DNA of 64,000 bases from Lujinxingia sediminis (lineage in GTDB: Bacteria; Myxococcota_A; Bradymonadia; Bradymonadales; Bradymonadaceae), in NCBI RefSeq assembly GCF_004005565.1, contig NZ_SADD01000011.1:124001-188000 (forward strand), in the 5' to 3' direction. The number at the start of each line of letters is the position of its first letter. Position 1 is the stretch's first letter. Shown here one piece after another: positions 55,083 through 64,000 of the stretch. A program made the translations under genes and the position numbers. Under the pieces are notes generated by a model. That model was not told the origin of the DNA, made no database searches, and saw nothing but the letters and a program-made list of their open reading frames with translations.

Positions 55083-56375
55083 ATGGTGAAAGTCTTCAGG
55101 GCCGGGAGATGGATCGGGTATGCGGCGATGGTGGGTGTGTTGGGGTGCGCGTCGCAGCCGGTAGCTCCCCGTGGACAGAGGGCGCAAGAGGTGCAGGCAC
55201 CGGCTGATCCGCAGGCGTGCAGCGGAAATCTCGTGCCACCGACGGGCTACCATCAGGAGACGGCCTTTGTGCCGCTGAGTGTGAGCAACGCGCGACAGCA
55301 GGCGGCCGAAGATGCGCGGATGCGACTGCGGGACCGTTTGTGTCAGGGGTATCGCTGCGAGCAGATTGCCGAGCATGTCACGGTGTGGCGTACGACGCAC
55401 GACGGGCGCCAGGCCTGCGTGATGGCGGTGGCCTCGCGCGAGAAGGTCGCCGCGGTGTACGCTGAGCCGACCCGCGAGCTAGAAGCGGGGCTGGCTCGTA
55501 TGGCGAGCACGATCGAAGGAGCGCTCGGGGAGATCGAGGGAGACGAGGGTGGGGAGGCGAACTCGGTAGCGCTGGATACGATCAACGACTCGGGGGTCAA
55601 CGGTGGGCCGCGTGCGGAATGGCTGCACGATCAGATCTTGGCCGCGTTGAGCTACAGCGGAGTGTCCACGCGCAAGTTGCCCGGGAGGTGGTCAGGGCTG
55701 GGGCTTCCTCCGTCGACCGGGGCAGTGGTGCGCGGCACAATTCGGCAGATTCCGGGCCAGGAGGCGATGCTCGAAGCCAGCTTCCGCCTGGAGCGAGGCG
55801 ATGAGATTCGGGGGATCGGGTCGGTGCGCTTTCCTCAGGCGATCGCGCCGATGATCGATCCACAGACGCACATGCCGCCGCTTCCCGAAGGCAACGGAAA
55901 GGTCGCCCTGCATATGGATGCGCGCCCCGGCGGCGCGCTCTGCGAAGGGCAGCAGACCGAGCTCTGGCTGGAGACGGCCGAGCCCTTGCACGTGCGTGTG
56001 ATCAACCTTTATGGCAACGGCGAAGGTGGGCTGATGGTGTACTCCTCGGGCGAGGAGAGGTTGCCGCCGCATCACCCGGTGAGCCTGGGTGAGTTTAAAG
56101 CGGTGCGCGCCAGTGAGGTGCCGGTTGAGCGCTTCCTGGTGGTGGCCGCGCCCACCATGGAGGCGCTGGGGCGCTTCGCCTCGCTGGAGACGACCTGCCG
56201 GCTTCCGGCGACGATGGCCAGCGCGCTTAACGGTGGGCAGCAGGTGCCACGGGCTTCGATGCCCTGGGCCATGGGCATGGACTACCGTCTGATGTCCGGT
56301 GAGGCCTGTGAAGATGTGGCTGCACCGCCGGCCCAGGATCTCTCGATGCTCGAAGGGCTTCCGAGCTGTTGGTGA
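55083..56375 (+). CDS. DUF4384-like lipoprotein
   Basis: 430 residues, lipobox VLGC. The first half has an LPP20-like helical block (VSNARQQAAEDARMRLRDRL near 68). The second half (about 285-385) resembles DUF4384: KVALHMDARPGGALCEGQQ, LHVRVINLYGNGEGGLMVYS and VERFLVVAAPT. In other bacteria DUF4384 domains are often joined or adjacent to caspase-like peptidases, which fits the neighbour. ATG 55083 follows GAGAGG; the frame is open from 55068. Transcribed away from the caspase unit. Confidence 0.75.
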   Translation: MVKVFRAGRWIGYAAMVGVLGCASQPVAPRGQRAQEVQAPADPQACSGNLVPPTGYHQETAFVPLSVSNARQQAAEDARMRLRDRLCQGYRCEQIAEHVTVWRTTHDGRQACVMAVASREKVAAVYAEPTRELEAGLARMASTIEGALGEIEGDEGGEANSVALDTINDSGVNGGPRAEWLHDQILAALSYSGVSTRKLPGRWSGLGLPPSTGAVVRGTIRQIPGQEAMLEASFRLERGDEIRGIGSVRFPQAIAPMIDPQTHMPPLPEGNGKVALHMDARPGGALCEGQQTELWLETAEPLHVRVINLYGNGEGGLMVYSSGEERLPPHHPVSLGEFKAVRASEVPVERFLVVAAPTMEALGRFASLETTCRLPATMASALNGGQQVPRASMPWAMGMDYRLMSGEACEDVAAPPAQDLSMLEGLPSCW

Positions 56376-56381
56376 GTCTGT

Positions 56382-57599
56382 TTAGCCTCCCGGAAGCAGA
56401 AGCACCGGGAGGCTTGCGCCGGCATTGAGTTCACCCATGCCTTCTTCGACGATCCCTAAGGCGTTGGCGCCGGCGAAGAGGGCGGGGTTTCCGCTGCTCT
56501 GATCGCTTAAGGGAGCGAAACGAATCGCCCCGCGCTGCGCGTACCATTGTCCCGCAAGATAAGCCCTGCGCCCGCCCGCACCCTTTGCCGGCGAGTCGAG
56601 CACCGCGTTCACGCGCGGGAGGCTGGCCTGGTCGCGGGGCACCCCCTGGGCGCAGGCCAGGAGCGGTCGCACAAAGAGCTGGAAGCCGACAAAACTCGAC
56701 GCCGGGTTGCCCGGCAGTCCCACCAGCGCCACACCCCGCTCGGTTGTGCCAAAGGCCAGAGGTTTGCCCGGCTTCATGCGGATCTTCCAGAAGGTCATGC
56801 CGCGACTGACCTCATCGAGCACCCGGCGCACATGGTCATGTTCGCCAACGGAGACGCCCCCGATGCTGATGACGAGGTCGCTTGTGGCGCTGGCCTGGGC
56901 GAAGGTCCGCGAGACGGCCTCATAGCTGTCGGAGGTGATGGGAAAGACGCGCGGGGTCGCACCGCAGCTTCGCACCAACGCCTCGATCATGTACGCGTTG
57001 GAGTTGATGATCTGGCCAGGACCGGGCTGCGCGCCAACTTCGACGAGCTCATCTCCGGTGGCCACAATCGCCACGGTGGGGCGCCGCATCACCGAGGGGG
57101 CGGCGATGTTGAAGCTGGCCAGAAGTCCGATCGCCGCCGCATCCAGCCGCTGACCCGGAAAGAGGGCGGGGCGTCCGGTCGCCAGATACTCGCCGCGGAG
57201 GCGAATATGATCGTGATCGGGAGTTTCGTGGATGGTGACCTCGTCCTGGCCGAAGTCGCAGAACTCGCGGGGAATGACCTGGTCGGCGCCCTCGGGAATG
57301 CGTGCGCCGGTTGAGATGCGCATCGCCTCGCCATCGCGCAGCTCACGGTGGGCCGGATGTCCTGCGGCTGATTCACCCACGATGGGCAACGTGAGGGGGA
57401 GGCTGGCGAGGTCGTCGCGCCGAACCACCACGCCGTCCATCGCCGAGTTGTCGAAGGCGGGTACATCGACCGGAGCGTTGACCACATCGGCCAGGTAGCG
57501 TCCGGCAGCCTCGGGCAGGCTGACCCGCTCGATGCCGGGGTTGGGCGTGGCGTTGAGGATGTGTTCGAGGGCATCTTCGACGGAGATAAACTGGCTCAT
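56382..57599 (-). CDS. moeA: Molybdopterin molybdenumtransferase
   Basis: Inserts molybdate into adenylylated molybdopterin. 405 residues with MoeA landmarks: DVPAFDNSAMDG near 46, GARIPEGADQVI near 97, INSNAYMIEALVRSCGA near 189, ISIGGVSVGEHDHV near 240 and GLPGNPASSFV near 293. Length is typical. No other molybdenum-cofactor gene is in the window. It lies downstream of a terminator and is convergent with the DUF4384-like gene. Confidence 0.96.
   Translation of the reverse strand: MSQFISVEDALEHILNATPNPGIERVSLPEAAGRYLADVVNAPVDVPAFDNSAMDGVVVRRDDLASLPLTLPIVGESAAGHPAHRELRDGEAMRISTGARIPEGADQVIPREFCDFGQDEVTIHETPDHDHIRLRGEYLATGRPALFPGQRLDAAAIGLLASFNIAAPSVMRRPTVAIVATGDELVEVGAQPGPGQIINSNAYMIEALVRSCGATPRVFPITSDSYEAVSRTFAQASATSDLVISIGGVSVGEHDHVRRVLDEVSRGMTFWKIRMKPGKPLAFGTTERGVALVGLPGNPASSFVGFQLFVRPLLACAQGVPRDQASLPRVNAVLDSPAKGAGGRRAYLAGQWYAQRGAIRFAPLSDQSSGNPALFAGANALGIVEEGMGELNAGASLPVLLLPGG
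56384..56414. terminator. Hairpin over the moeA 3' end (weak terminator)
   Basis: AGCCTCCCGG (56384-56393) pairs perfectly with CCGGGAGGCT (56405-56414) around 11 nt. It overlaps the last moeA codons and begins 9 bp after the convergent gene's stop. T-runs are poor on both strands. Confidence 0.4.
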
Positions 57600-57624
57600 A
57601 GGTGTTCTTTTATGCAGGGGGTAC

Positions 57625-57659
57625 GAAAAAGCGGGCCGCCTGAGGTGGCGGCCCGCTTG
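57625..57659 (-). terminator. Terminator after the small lipoprotein gene
   Basis: AAGCGGGCCGCC (57629-57640) pairs with GGCGGCCCGCTT (57647-57658) around 6 nt; on the minus strand it is followed by a T-run (57630-57626). It separates the small lipoprotein from moeA. Confidence 0.88.
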
Positions 57660-57684
57660 AACTCACATGGCGCAAGAGATGAGC

Positions 57685-57975
57685 TCAACGCGCCTCGTCG
57701 TCCGACTCCTCAGAGGTGTCGTCGCCGGCAGCGTCGGCCCCGGAGAGCTGACCGACCTCTGGAGGTAACTTCGCCCAGTCCGGGTTGCCGCAGGGGTTGC
57801 CCTCAAGCTCCTCGGCGGAGGGCTTCTCCATGGTCGAGCCGGTCTGAAGCACCCGGCGTTCCCCGCTGCGGGCGTTGCTGGCCTCGGGGGTGGAGCGGCA
57901 GCCCGAGCTGAGCAGCGCCAGAGTCAGCACGCTCAGCGTCAGAAGGCGAAGAGTCACGGTGAGTCGCGTCATCAT
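57685..57975 (-). CDS. Small lipoprotein
   Basis: 96 residues. Signal TRLTVTLRLLTLSVLTLALLSSGC with lipobox SSGC; the mature chain is short, polar and acidic at the end (DDTSEESDDEAR), without a recognised domain. Start ATG 57975 or 57972. It begins 5 bp after the stop of the larger lipoprotein gene and ends at a terminator, so they form a two-gene unit. Confidence 0.7.
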   Translation of the reverse strand: MMTRLTVTLRLLTLSVLTLALLSSGCRSTPEASNARSGERRVLQTGSTMEKPSAEELEGNPCGNPDWAKLPPEVGQLSGADAAGDDTSEESDDEAR

Positions 57976-57980
57976 CAGTC

Positions 57981-59714
57981 TCACTCCGCGGCGCATGCCG
58001 GGTCGTCACGGCGGTCCACGTCAAAGAAGCGGTTGTAGCAATACTCGCGGCTGAAGGACTCGCCGAAGTCAAAGCGGGTGCTCAGCGCGATGGCCGGGTC
58101 CAGGAACCAGGCACCACCGGTGTTGGTGCTAAACTTAAACCAGGCAAAGGGCGTCTTGCCGTTGCTGCTGGCGTTCTCGCTGCACAATGAGGTCGGCAGG
58201 TAGAGGGGGTTGTTGGGGGTGCTGCCCACCAGGCGGTCGTAATCGGGGACGTCTTCGGGGTTGTAGGAGAAGCCCACACCGTCGAAGAGCCCACAGCTGA
58301 AGTCGGCACGGCGCGACCAGATGGCGTCGACAAAGGGCACGAGCGCGTAGGTGATTTCCTTGAGGCCGGTCTCAGGGTTTTCGGTGGCGTCGTCGTAGGT
58401 CTGGCCCTGGTCGCCCGGGCGCAGAATGAAGCCGGCGTCGTCGCCGCTGCTGTTGAAAGACGCATCGTTGTAGGGGCACTCGGTGTTGGTGATGCCGTCG
58501 GGGCGCTTCACCCAGTTGCAGCCAGCGTGAACGCCGCTGGGCACAAAGAGCGGGTAGCGTGCGCCGTCTTCGAGGGCGCTGGCCGGGAAGCCCTCATAGT
58601 CATTGGAGCCGCGGCCGGATACAGGCGAGCTGTCGGGCTTGTACGTCAGGTACGACTCGCTGGACTGAGAGCCCTCCACGCGGGTGCCCTCGACGAGCTC
58701 CACTTCACCGCTGGTGCGGTTTACGGCCACCACGATGTCGGTGAAGTCGTGCTCGGCGTAGAGGAAGTCGCCGGCGTTAAGCGTGCGGCGAGAGGGGTAG
58801 TAGAGGGTGTAGTGGATGAAATGGTGCGATTCGGTTTCGGTCACCGAGTAGTACACCGCCGCGGAGGTGCGGGTGGAGGAACGACGCGCGTTGGCCAGGT
58901 TGTTGGATGCGTCAAAGTCGCCGTCAAAATTGAGCGTCGTGGGGATGTCGATGTTGATCTCGCTCCCTTCGACCAGGCGGGTGTCCTGATAGATGATCGG
59001 CGCGTAGGTCGCGGCGATCTCTTGAAGGTCGGCCGGCTCGCTGCTGTCGGTCACGAAGGTCGACTCAAAACGCTGGAAGAGCGGGTTGGCCGGCTGAGCA
59101 CTGTCCTGAACGCCCGTGGTCACGATGACCGTGTACTGAGTGGCCGGGCGCAGCGGCTGGCGCGGGGTGAGGACGGCGACGCGCTCATCTTCCTGGTACA
59201 CAATGTCGACCGGGATGGCGCCATGGGTGCTGCCGATACCGTCGGGGTCGGAGATAAAGAAGGACTGGATGTTGAGCGTGCGGAACGCGTCGATCGCTTT
59301 GCTGAAAGTCACCCGAATCTCGGTATCCAGGGGCACCTGGCGGGCACCGTCGACCGGGATCACGTGAGTGACACGGGGCTGATTGGTGTCAGGTTCTTCA
59401 GTGTCCGGCTCGGTGTTGGTGTCCGGGGTGTTGGCATCCGGGGTGGTATCGGCGTCAGGTTCCCCGGCGTCATCGTTGTCGATGGAGGCGCGCTCGCAGA
59501 TCGAGGCGACGCAGACAAAACCAGGGTCACAGTCGCCATCACCGCTGCAGGTGGGCTGGCTGACGACAGTGCAGGCACCTTCGCGGCAAACCTGACCCTC
59601 TTCGGGACAATCAGCGGTGGTGCCGCAGGCGGGGCGCTCATTGCTTGCACATCCGGCCGAGAAGGCCAACGCGGCAAGAGCCAACAAACAGAAGTGTCGA
59701 ATCGAGGCGGACAT
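57981..59714 (-). CDS. Large lipoprotein with Big_5-like domain
   Basis: 577 residues. Lipobox SAGC. Cys-rich segment about 23-75 (CGTTADCPEEGQVC, CSGDGDCDPGFVC), then an Asp/Thr/Pro linker (DADTTPDANTPDTNTEPDT). About 108-225 is an Ig-like Big_5 domain (VIPVDGARQVPLDTEIRVTFSKAI). The remaining 350 residues include YAPIIYQDT and HHFIHYTLYYP followed by EHDFTDIVV, faintly like the Vps62/NPP1-type folds; this is tentative. GGAG lies 6 nt before the ATG at 59714. Confidence 0.75.
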   Translation of the reverse strand: MSASIRHFCLLALAALAFSAGCASNERPACGTTADCPEEGQVCREGACTVVSQPTCSGDGDCDPGFVCVASICERASIDNDDAGEPDADTTPDANTPDTNTEPDTEEPDTNQPRVTHVIPVDGARQVPLDTEIRVTFSKAIDAFRTLNIQSFFISDPDGIGSTHGAIPVDIVYQEDERVAVLTPRQPLRPATQYTVIVTTGVQDSAQPANPLFQRFESTFVTDSSEPADLQEIAATYAPIIYQDTRLVEGSEINIDIPTTLNFDGDFDASNNLANARRSSTRTSAAVYYSVTETESHHFIHYTLYYPSRRTLNAGDFLYAEHDFTDIVVAVNRTSGEVELVEGTRVEGSQSSESYLTYKPDSSPVSGRGSNDYEGFPASALEDGARYPLFVPSGVHAGCNWVKRPDGITNTECPYNDASFNSSGDDAGFILRPGDQGQTYDDATENPETGLKEITYALVPFVDAIWSRRADFSCGLFDGVGFSYNPEDVPDYDRLVGSTPNNPLYLPTSLCSENASSNGKTPFAWFKFSTNTGGAWFLDPAIALSTRFDFGESFSREYCYNRFFDVDRRDDPACAAE

Positions 59715-59971
59715 GAGGAACTCCATAAAGAACGTGGTTTGCGCAAATGCGGCGCGAAGTTAACAAAAAGTTTAGCGGGTTTCTATCATAACGCGCACCC
59801 CGGCGTGCAAGCGTGCCGTGGGAATGGCGCGGTGCGCCGGGCTGGTTGTCAGCGCCGCCGGGTCGGGGTAGTTGTGGCCGGGTGTGGTGCGCGTGCTTCA
59901 GCCGCACGTGAGAACGTTCCATCGCGTCGCGCTGATCGCCATGATGGACCAACGTCTTTTGATAGGCCCCC

Positions 59972-61231
59972 ATGTCTTACGAACGCTTTATCGCCTGGCG
60001 CCACCTGCGCTCAAAGCGAACCTCTTTTTTATCGACGATCACGATCATCGCGATCCTCGGCGTCTTTTTAGGCGTGACCGCTCTGACCAGCGTGGTGGCT
60101 GTCACCGGTGGGTTTGAGGAGGCGTTTCGGGAGCGCGTGCTCGGCGTCAACAGTCACCTGCTGGTGATCAAGTACGGCGTGGACTTTCGTGACTACCGCG
60201 AGATTCAGGACGACATCGAAGCGATGGAGGGCGTCACCGCCACCAGTCCTTTTGTGTTGCACGAGATGATCGCCACTCATGGAAACGTCAGCGCAGGCAT
60301 CCTGATCAAAGGCATTGAGCCGGCGACGGCCGAGTCGGTCAGCGACATCCCCAAATACACCCTGGATGAGGGAGCGGTCGCCGACCTTGAGTTTGAGCGT
60401 TTTCCGCCTGACGGTCAGGTCAAACAACCGAAAATTCTCCTGGGGGAGTCGCTCGCCGAGCGTCTCGGTGCCGAGAAGGGGGATCTCGTTCAGGTGACCA
60501 GTCCGTTGGAGAGTTTGGATCCGGGACGGTGGAGCTCCAAAGGCAGTTCGCCGTCGAGCCGTCAGTTTGAGGTCGCCGGGATCTATCGCAGCGGGTTTCA
60601 TCAGTATGACGATCGCATGGTGATGGTCGATTATCAGGCCCTGCAGGATTTCTTTAACCAGGGCGATACCGTCACCGGTGTGGACGTGCGTGTTGAGGAT
60701 GTCTTCGCCGTCGGGGCACTGGCCGACCAGCTTCGGCGGGACCTTCCGGAGGGGCGTTTTCGGGTTATGGACTGGCGGCAGCTCAACCATAACCTCTTTA
60801 CAAGCCTGGGGTTGCAGCGTCTGGTGCTGGCGGTGCTCTTCTGCTTCATCGTGTTGGTCGCGAGTTTCAATATCGTCTGCATTCTCATCATGATCGTGCT
60901 GGAGAAGAATAAAGATATCGCCATCCTCAAGTCGATGGGGGCAACGAACTGGGGGGTGATGAAGACCTTTATCTTCCAGGGGGCCGTGGTGGGTTTTGTG
61001 GGCACGGTCACCGGACTTGTCGGCGGGCTGGCGGTTTGCCTGGGCATTAAACACACCAGCTTCGGGCTCGATCCTTCCATTTATATGATCGATCATCTGC
61101 CGGTGCGCATTGTGGCCTGGGAGTTTCTGGCGGTGGGGCTGGTGGCGATGGTCATCAGCCTTCTCGCGACGATCGGGCCGTCGTGGTGGGCATCAAGGCT
61201 CAACCCGGTTGATGGGTTGCGCTACGACTGA
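59972..61231 (+). CDS. lolC: Lipoprotein-releasing ABC permease, LolC/LolE family
   Basis: Inner-membrane permease that, with the ATPase LolD, extracts lipoproteins for transfer to LolA. 419 residues: N-terminal YERFIAWRHLRSKRTSFLS, first helix ITIIAILGVFLGVTAL, a periplasmic domain about 50-265 and three C-terminal helices. LolC and LolE cannot be told apart here; many non-enteric bacteria use one LolF-type protein. No lolD is adjacent in the window. The ribosome-binding site is weak. Confidence 0.88.
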   Translation: MSYERFIAWRHLRSKRTSFLSTITIIAILGVFLGVTALTSVVAVTGGFEEAFRERVLGVNSHLLVIKYGVDFRDYREIQDDIEAMEGVTATSPFVLHEMIATHGNVSAGILIKGIEPATAESVSDIPKYTLDEGAVADLEFERFPPDGQVKQPKILLGESLAERLGAEKGDLVQVTSPLESLDPGRWSSKGSSPSSRQFEVAGIYRSGFHQYDDRMVMVDYQALQDFFNQGDTVTGVDVRVEDVFAVGALADQLRRDLPEGRFRVMDWRQLNHNLFTSLGLQRLVLAVLFCFIVLVASFNIVCILIMIVLEKNKDIAILKSMGATNWGVMKTFIFQGAVVGFVGTVTGLVGGLAVCLGIKHTSFGLDPSIYMIDHLPVRIVAWEFLAVGLVAMVISLLATIGPSWWASRLNPVDGLRYD

Positions 61232-61269
61232 AGGCGCACGCTCAGCCGTGTCGCCAGGTCACGTGGACG

Positions 61270-61306
61270 CATAAGGCCGACGCCCGGGAAGGGCGTCGGC
61301 CTTATG
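61270..61306. terminator. Long perfect hairpin between convergent genes
   Basis: CATAAGGCCGACGCCC (61270-61285) pairs perfectly with GGGCGTCGGCCTTATG (61291-61306) around GGGAA. T-runs are weak, but position between convergent stops and the 16-bp stem favour a bidirectional terminator. Confidence 0.75.
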
Positions 61307-61340
61307 TGTTTGAAGGTTGGATGGACACCTTGAGTGGCGT

Positions 61341-64000
61341 TCAGGCCGCGCGGCCAACGCGCATCGCGCGGGAGAGCTGGCGGGCGTGTTCCTGATGGTG
61401 GTTGGCCTCCTCGGAGCGGCCCAGCGCGCGCAGCGCGCGGGCCAGGAAGTCGTGTCCGCGGAAGACGTCCTTGGGAACGCCGCGCTCGGTGGCGCGCCGC
61501 AGGCTCTGGCGAAGGTGCTTCAGCGCCTGGTCGGCCTCTTTGTTGAGGTGGCAGGCGGCCAGCGCGCGAAGGTCGCGGGCGCGTTGTTCGCTGTAGCGAT
61601 CGTCGTGGCGGGCAGCCTGGGCGGTGGCCTCGTCGGCCCAGTGGATCGCTGTGGCGAAGTTGCCGCCGTGAAGTTCGACCGACGTGCGCATGCGCCGTAC
61701 CTCGATGGCCAGGGCGTTGAGGCCGTGTGAGGTTGCAAGGGCCAGCGCCTCATCAAGCCCCTGGCGGGCGCGCTCGACCTGGCCCTGGAAGCCTGCAAGG
61801 CGTCCGCGGGCGATGAGGGCGCGGCACTGAATCGAGGGGAGAGTGTGGGCGCGCGCAAGCTCATCGAGTGCGTTAAGCGGGCGCAATGCGCGTCTGCCCA
61901 TGCCTCGCTCGCCCCACATCTGCGCGCTGCGCTGGAGAAGGGCGGCGCGGGGGCGAGGTTGCATACGGCTTGCGCCCCATCGGCCGGTCAGGTTGACCGC
62001 GCTGTCAATGTGGTTGAGCGCAGCGCTCGGATCGCCGAAGCGTTCGTACCAGCCGGCCAGAGCGAGCGAGGCGCGCGCCAGGAGCTCGGGATGCTCCATG
62101 GCGGTGGCGCTACGCCAGGCGCGGTTAAAGTGGGCGCGCGCCTCGTCGAGATCGTCCTGTTGCATGGCCAACTGGCCCAGGAGGAGCTGGCTGTGGACAA
62201 AGCCGCTCTCGTAGCGGGTGGCCTCGGTCAGTGCGCTGAGCGGATTGAGCACCTCGCGACACTCTTCGATCAGAGCCATCTCCAGCGCGATTTCGGCCGC
62301 TTGAAGCAACAGGTCCACGCGCTGCTGCGGCACGCCCAGAGCGTGTGCGCCGAGCAGGCTTGCCAGATGCCTGTAGTAATCAAGGGCGGTGCGTTGCCAG
62401 GCATGGGCCTGGAGCCAGTCTCCAAAGCGTTTGGCCAGGTCGAGCAGGGCGCGGCGGTCATGGGCGTAGGCATAGAGCCGAATCAGAGTGGGCGTCAGGC
62501 CCCCGCGCTCACCGGGGGCGATGCGCAACGAGAGGTAGCGCGCCAGGGTTGCTGCGTAGCGGCTGACGTCCCGGTCGCCTCGCTCGGCCAGACGCCAGGT
62601 CAACCAGTTGGGCACGGCAAGATGCACGAAGCCTGAGTGCGGCTGGCGAAGCGCTCCCAGCTCCGAGAGCGAGTCGGCCGCACGGGCCACCGCCTCGGCC
62701 GAGAGACCGGTGAGCGGGCCGAGATCTTCGGCGGGCAGAGGCCGTTCAGCCAGCGCCAGCACCGTCATGACGGCATCGGCCTCCTGATTTGCCCGGCTGA
62801 CCTCCTCCGGGGAGAGCGGGCCGATGCCGCGTACGCGTACCGCTTCGAGATCTTCGGGATGCCCCGCGTCAAAATGGCTGCGCATCGCGTCATCGGAGGA
62901 GGTGCCCATGATCAGGAGCAGGGGCCACTCTCCGATGGAAGCGACCACATCGCGCACCACATCGAGTGAAGCATGGTCCAGAGCTTCGACCTGATCGATG
63001 AGCCAGACAAAGGTGCCCTCGTCGGCCTGCAGCTTCACAAACGAGCGGAGAACCTCGACCAGGTGGCCGCGGCGCATCTCCCAGCCGAAATCTAGCCCGT
63101 GGCTCAGCTGCCAGAGGCGCTTGAGGGTGGCCAGAGCCGGGGCCGAGACGCCGACACCGGCCAGCAATCTCAGCGCCTCGCGGCGACGGTCTACCCCCTG
63201 GGGGGAGGGAGGTCCGGCGAGCGCGTTGAGCATCATCTCGCTGATAGCGCCGAAGGGGCGAAGGCGATCATCGGCACCCACCACCATCAGGGCCGCCCGA
63301 CTCCCACTGCGTTTTGAGGTCGCCACGCGCAGGCGATCCAGAAGGTGCTGACTGCCTCGTCCCACGCCACCCGAGAGCAGGGCGGCTTTGCCGCGGCCGC
63401 CCTGCGCGGAGCGAAAGAGCGTCTCCAGGGCCCCGGGAAGTCGGGGGCCGCTCGGCTCCTCGCGCGCGCCAAGTCGGCTTGAGGGAAGGGCTCCGATCGG
63501 GCGGGGGGCCGGATCGCTGCCTTCGTGAAACGCTCCCCCGCGCGCAAAGGCCGACTCCAACTCGTGCACGCTGATCTCTTCAAGCCCCACCTCTTCGATG
63601 ACCTCGGTCTGCTTGTCCTGAGGTTCCCGGCGGCGGAGCTCCTGCATGGTCAGCGAGAGGAGGCGGTTGTCGGCCTGAAGGTTGTTGCCGAAAAGATACC
63701 CGATGAGCTCCTCGTAGAGCTGGCCGGCGCTGGCGGCACGTCCGGCCGGGTCGGGCACGAGCATCGACTCGATGAGCTGCTGGAGCTGGCGGGGAATTTC
63801 CACACGCTCCGCAATCGGTGCCACCTCCCCGTGGGCCGCCCGACGCTGAACCTCGCCGATATCCGGGTGCTCGTAGGGATGGGTGCCGGTGAGCATCTCG
63901 TAGAGGATGATCCCCAGGCTGAAGATGTCGCTCTGGCGGGTGTAAGCCTCTTTGCGCACGGCTTCGGGGGCCGTGTAGAGCACGCGTTGACGCACGTCGT
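61341..64000 (-). CDS. Ser/Thr kinase-ATPase-TPR protein (5' end outside the window)
   Basis: At least 885 residues; the frame stays open to the window edge, so the N-terminal kinase lobe is missing. The visible start is the kinase C-lobe (YTAPEAVRKEAYTRQSDIFSLG, with the DIFSLGIILYEMLTG helix). Then comes an ATPase-like region (about 190-420) with IVWLIDQVEALDH-type Walker B, and long TPR-type helical repeats to the end. This is the PknK/AcoR-like layout common in Myxococcota. The Walker A is not clear: GGVGRGSQHL near 209 may be a degenerate form. Confidence 0.85.
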   Translation of the reverse strand, partial: DVRQRVLYTAPEAVRKEAYTRQSDIFSLGIILYEMLTGTHPYEHPDIGEVQRRAAHGEVAPIAERVEIPRQLQQLIESMLVPDPAGRAASAGQLYEELIGYLFGNNLQADNRLLSLTMQELRRREPQDKQTEVIEEVGLEEISVHELESAFARGGAFHEGSDPAPRPIGALPSSRLGAREEPSGPRLPGALETLFRSAQGGRGKAALLSGGVGRGSQHLLDRLRVATSKRSGSRAALMVVGADDRLRPFGAISEMMLNALAGPPSPQGVDRRREALRLLAGVGVSAPALATLKRLWQLSHGLDFGWEMRRGHLVEVLRSFVKLQADEGTFVWLIDQVEALDHASLDVVRDVVASIGEWPLLLIMGTSSDDAMRSHFDAGHPEDLEAVRVRGIGPLSPEEVSRANQEADAVMTVLALAERPLPAEDLGPLTGLSAEAVARAADSLSELGALRQPHSGFVHLAVPNWLTWRLAERGDRDVSRYAATLARYLSLRIAPGERGGLTPTLIRLYAYAHDRRALLDLAKRFGDWLQAHAWQRTALDYYRHLASLLGAHALGVPQQRVDLLLQAAEIALEMALIEECREVLNPLSALTEATRYESGFVHSQLLLGQLAMQQDDLDEARAHFNRAWRSATAMEHPELLARASLALAGWYERFGDPSAALNHIDSAVNLTGRWGASRMQPRPRAALLQRSAQMWGERGMGRRALRPLNALDELARAHTLPSIQCRALIARGRLAGFQGQVERARQGLDEALALATSHGLNALAIEVRRMRTSVELHGGNFATAIHWADEATAQAARHDDRYSEQRARDLRALAACHLNKEADQALKHLRQSLRRATERGVPKDVFRGHDFLARALRALGRSEEANHHQEHARQLSRAMRVGRAA

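Overview
The window is a gene-dense, high-GC bacterial chromosome segment with about 50 protein genes on both strands. It shows no rRNA, tRNA, CRISPR array, insertion sequence or phage gene that I can support. The gene mix suggests a predatory or otherwise complex member of the Myxococcota/Bradymonadota (former Deltaproteobacteria). The signs are several eukaryotic-type Ser/Thr kinases, one fused to a substrate-binding domain and one to an ATPase/TPR module, many Cys-rich and Asp/Thr-rich lipoproteins, a caspase-like lipoprotein, FHA proteins and a PrkA-YhbH-SpoVR operon. This taxonomic reading is inference; no marker gene was compared.

Layout. 1-2.7 kb: translation and nucleotide genes (rpsB end, tsf, pyrH, frr). 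2.7-5.5 kb: two tail-anchored proteins (one with tandem FHA domains), methylmalonyl-CoA epimerase and endonuclease III. 5.7-10.6 kb: prkA-yhbH-spoVR behind a good sigma-54 promoter match, followed by pyrD. 11.8-16.8 kb: small exported proteins, a UDP-sugar pyrophosphorylase, a metal-binding lipoprotein, a BASS-type transporter and an AAC(3)-family acetyltransferase. 15.9-25.0 kb, minus strand: a long run reading kinase, TPR membrane protein, Cys-rich lipoprotein, recG, priA, acetyltransferase. 25.2-29.7 kb, minus strand: J-domain protein, cdsA, rseP, tsaB. 29.7-31.1 kb: a gene-poor stretch holding a strictly phased 42-bp tandem array that probably encodes a 14-residue-repeat protein. 31.1-42 kb: galU, a four-HMA copper ATPase with a divergent Lgt, chorismate synthase behind a shikimate kinase/dehydroquinase/shikimate dehydrogenase fusion, and an OmpA-family protein. 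42-48 kb: radA, HiPIP, a RegBA-like redox two-component pair and an FHA-GAF-HD-GYP protein. 48-57 kb: a degenerate aminoglycoside-phosphotransferase-like protein, a receptor kinase with a PhnD-like sensor domain, and a caspase/HEAT lipoprotein with two companion lipoproteins. 56-64 kb: moeA, two lipoproteins, a LolC/E permease and the 3' part of a giant kinase-ATPase-TPR gene cut by the window end.

The most unusual items are the 42-bp array (30097-30600), the PhnD-like receptor kinase (49688-51898), the caspase cassette (51997-56375) and the three-domain Aro fusion (37933-39816). Convergent gene pairs are often separated by compact bidirectional terminator hairpins.
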